Below are positions 5,742 to 5,780 of a stretch of 5,780 nucleotides of DNA, piece after piece; within the stretch, counting starts at the first letter, position 1, and each line of letters opens with the position of its first letter. The position numbers were made by a program, and so were the translations under genes. Below the pieces are notes generated by a model. It searched no databases, was not told the origin of the DNA, and was given only the letters and a program-made list of their open reading frames with translations. Source of the stretch: a bacterium (GTDB lineage Bacteria > Krumholzibacteriota > Krumholzibacteriia > Krumholzibacteriales > WJIX01); assembly GCA_021160845.1 (NCBI GenBank), contig JAGHBT010000276.1:1-5780 (forward strand). Direction: 5' to 3'.

Positions 5742-5780
5742 CCCATCCCCACCTTTACCAAAGATTGAAAGTTTAGAATC

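Overview
This window is a compact bacterial chromosomal segment in which every recognisable gene lies on the minus strand, so transcription runs from the high coordinates towards position 1. In transcription order it holds a ComF-family phosphoribosyltransferase, class II fructose-bisphosphate aldolase (fba), glyceraldehyde-3-phosphate dehydrogenase (gap), phosphoglycerate kinase (pgk), triosephosphate isomerase (tpiA), the preprotein translocase subunit SecG, a leucine tRNA, and a rho-independent terminator. All six proteins appear intact. I see no mobile element, CRISPR array, phage gene or pseudogene.

The four enzymes from 4710 to 699 form one metabolic unit: fructose-1,6-bisphosphate is split into two triose phosphates (Fba), these are interconverted (TpiA), then oxidised and phosphorylated (Gap), and the acyl phosphate is used to make ATP (Pgk). 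The gaps between the four genes are only about 25 to 61 bases once the starts are corrected, which suggests one polycistronic mRNA, probably from a promoter in the 185-base gap between comF and fba. The reactions are reversible, so the cluster can serve glycolysis or gluconeogenesis. No regulator gene (such as cggR), phosphoglycerate mutase or enolase is in the window.

Below tpiA, a 97-base gap holds a good sigma70-like promoter just upstream of secG. secG is followed after 16 bases by tRNA-Leu and then by a clear terminator at 68-90. The secG-tRNA-Leu pairing is also found in E. coli (secG-leuU), and tpiA-secG linkage is widespread in bacteria. The most unusual detail is that the anticodon stem of this tRNA only folds with anticodon AAG, an A34 leucine tRNA that would need conversion to inosine, whereas E. 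coli leuU has GAG.

Organism: a bacterium, shown by SecG, ComF, class II aldolase, Shine-Dalgarno sites and a sigma70-like promoter. The tRNA gene does not encode its CCA end, so a CCA-adding enzyme is needed. I cannot place the phylum from these sequences. Overall this is a core housekeeping region; I do not see an undescribed biological system in it. The points worth checking are the tRNA anticodon, the TTG start of pgk, a G8 run and a variant motif in pgk, the ComF insertion and the long SecG tail.
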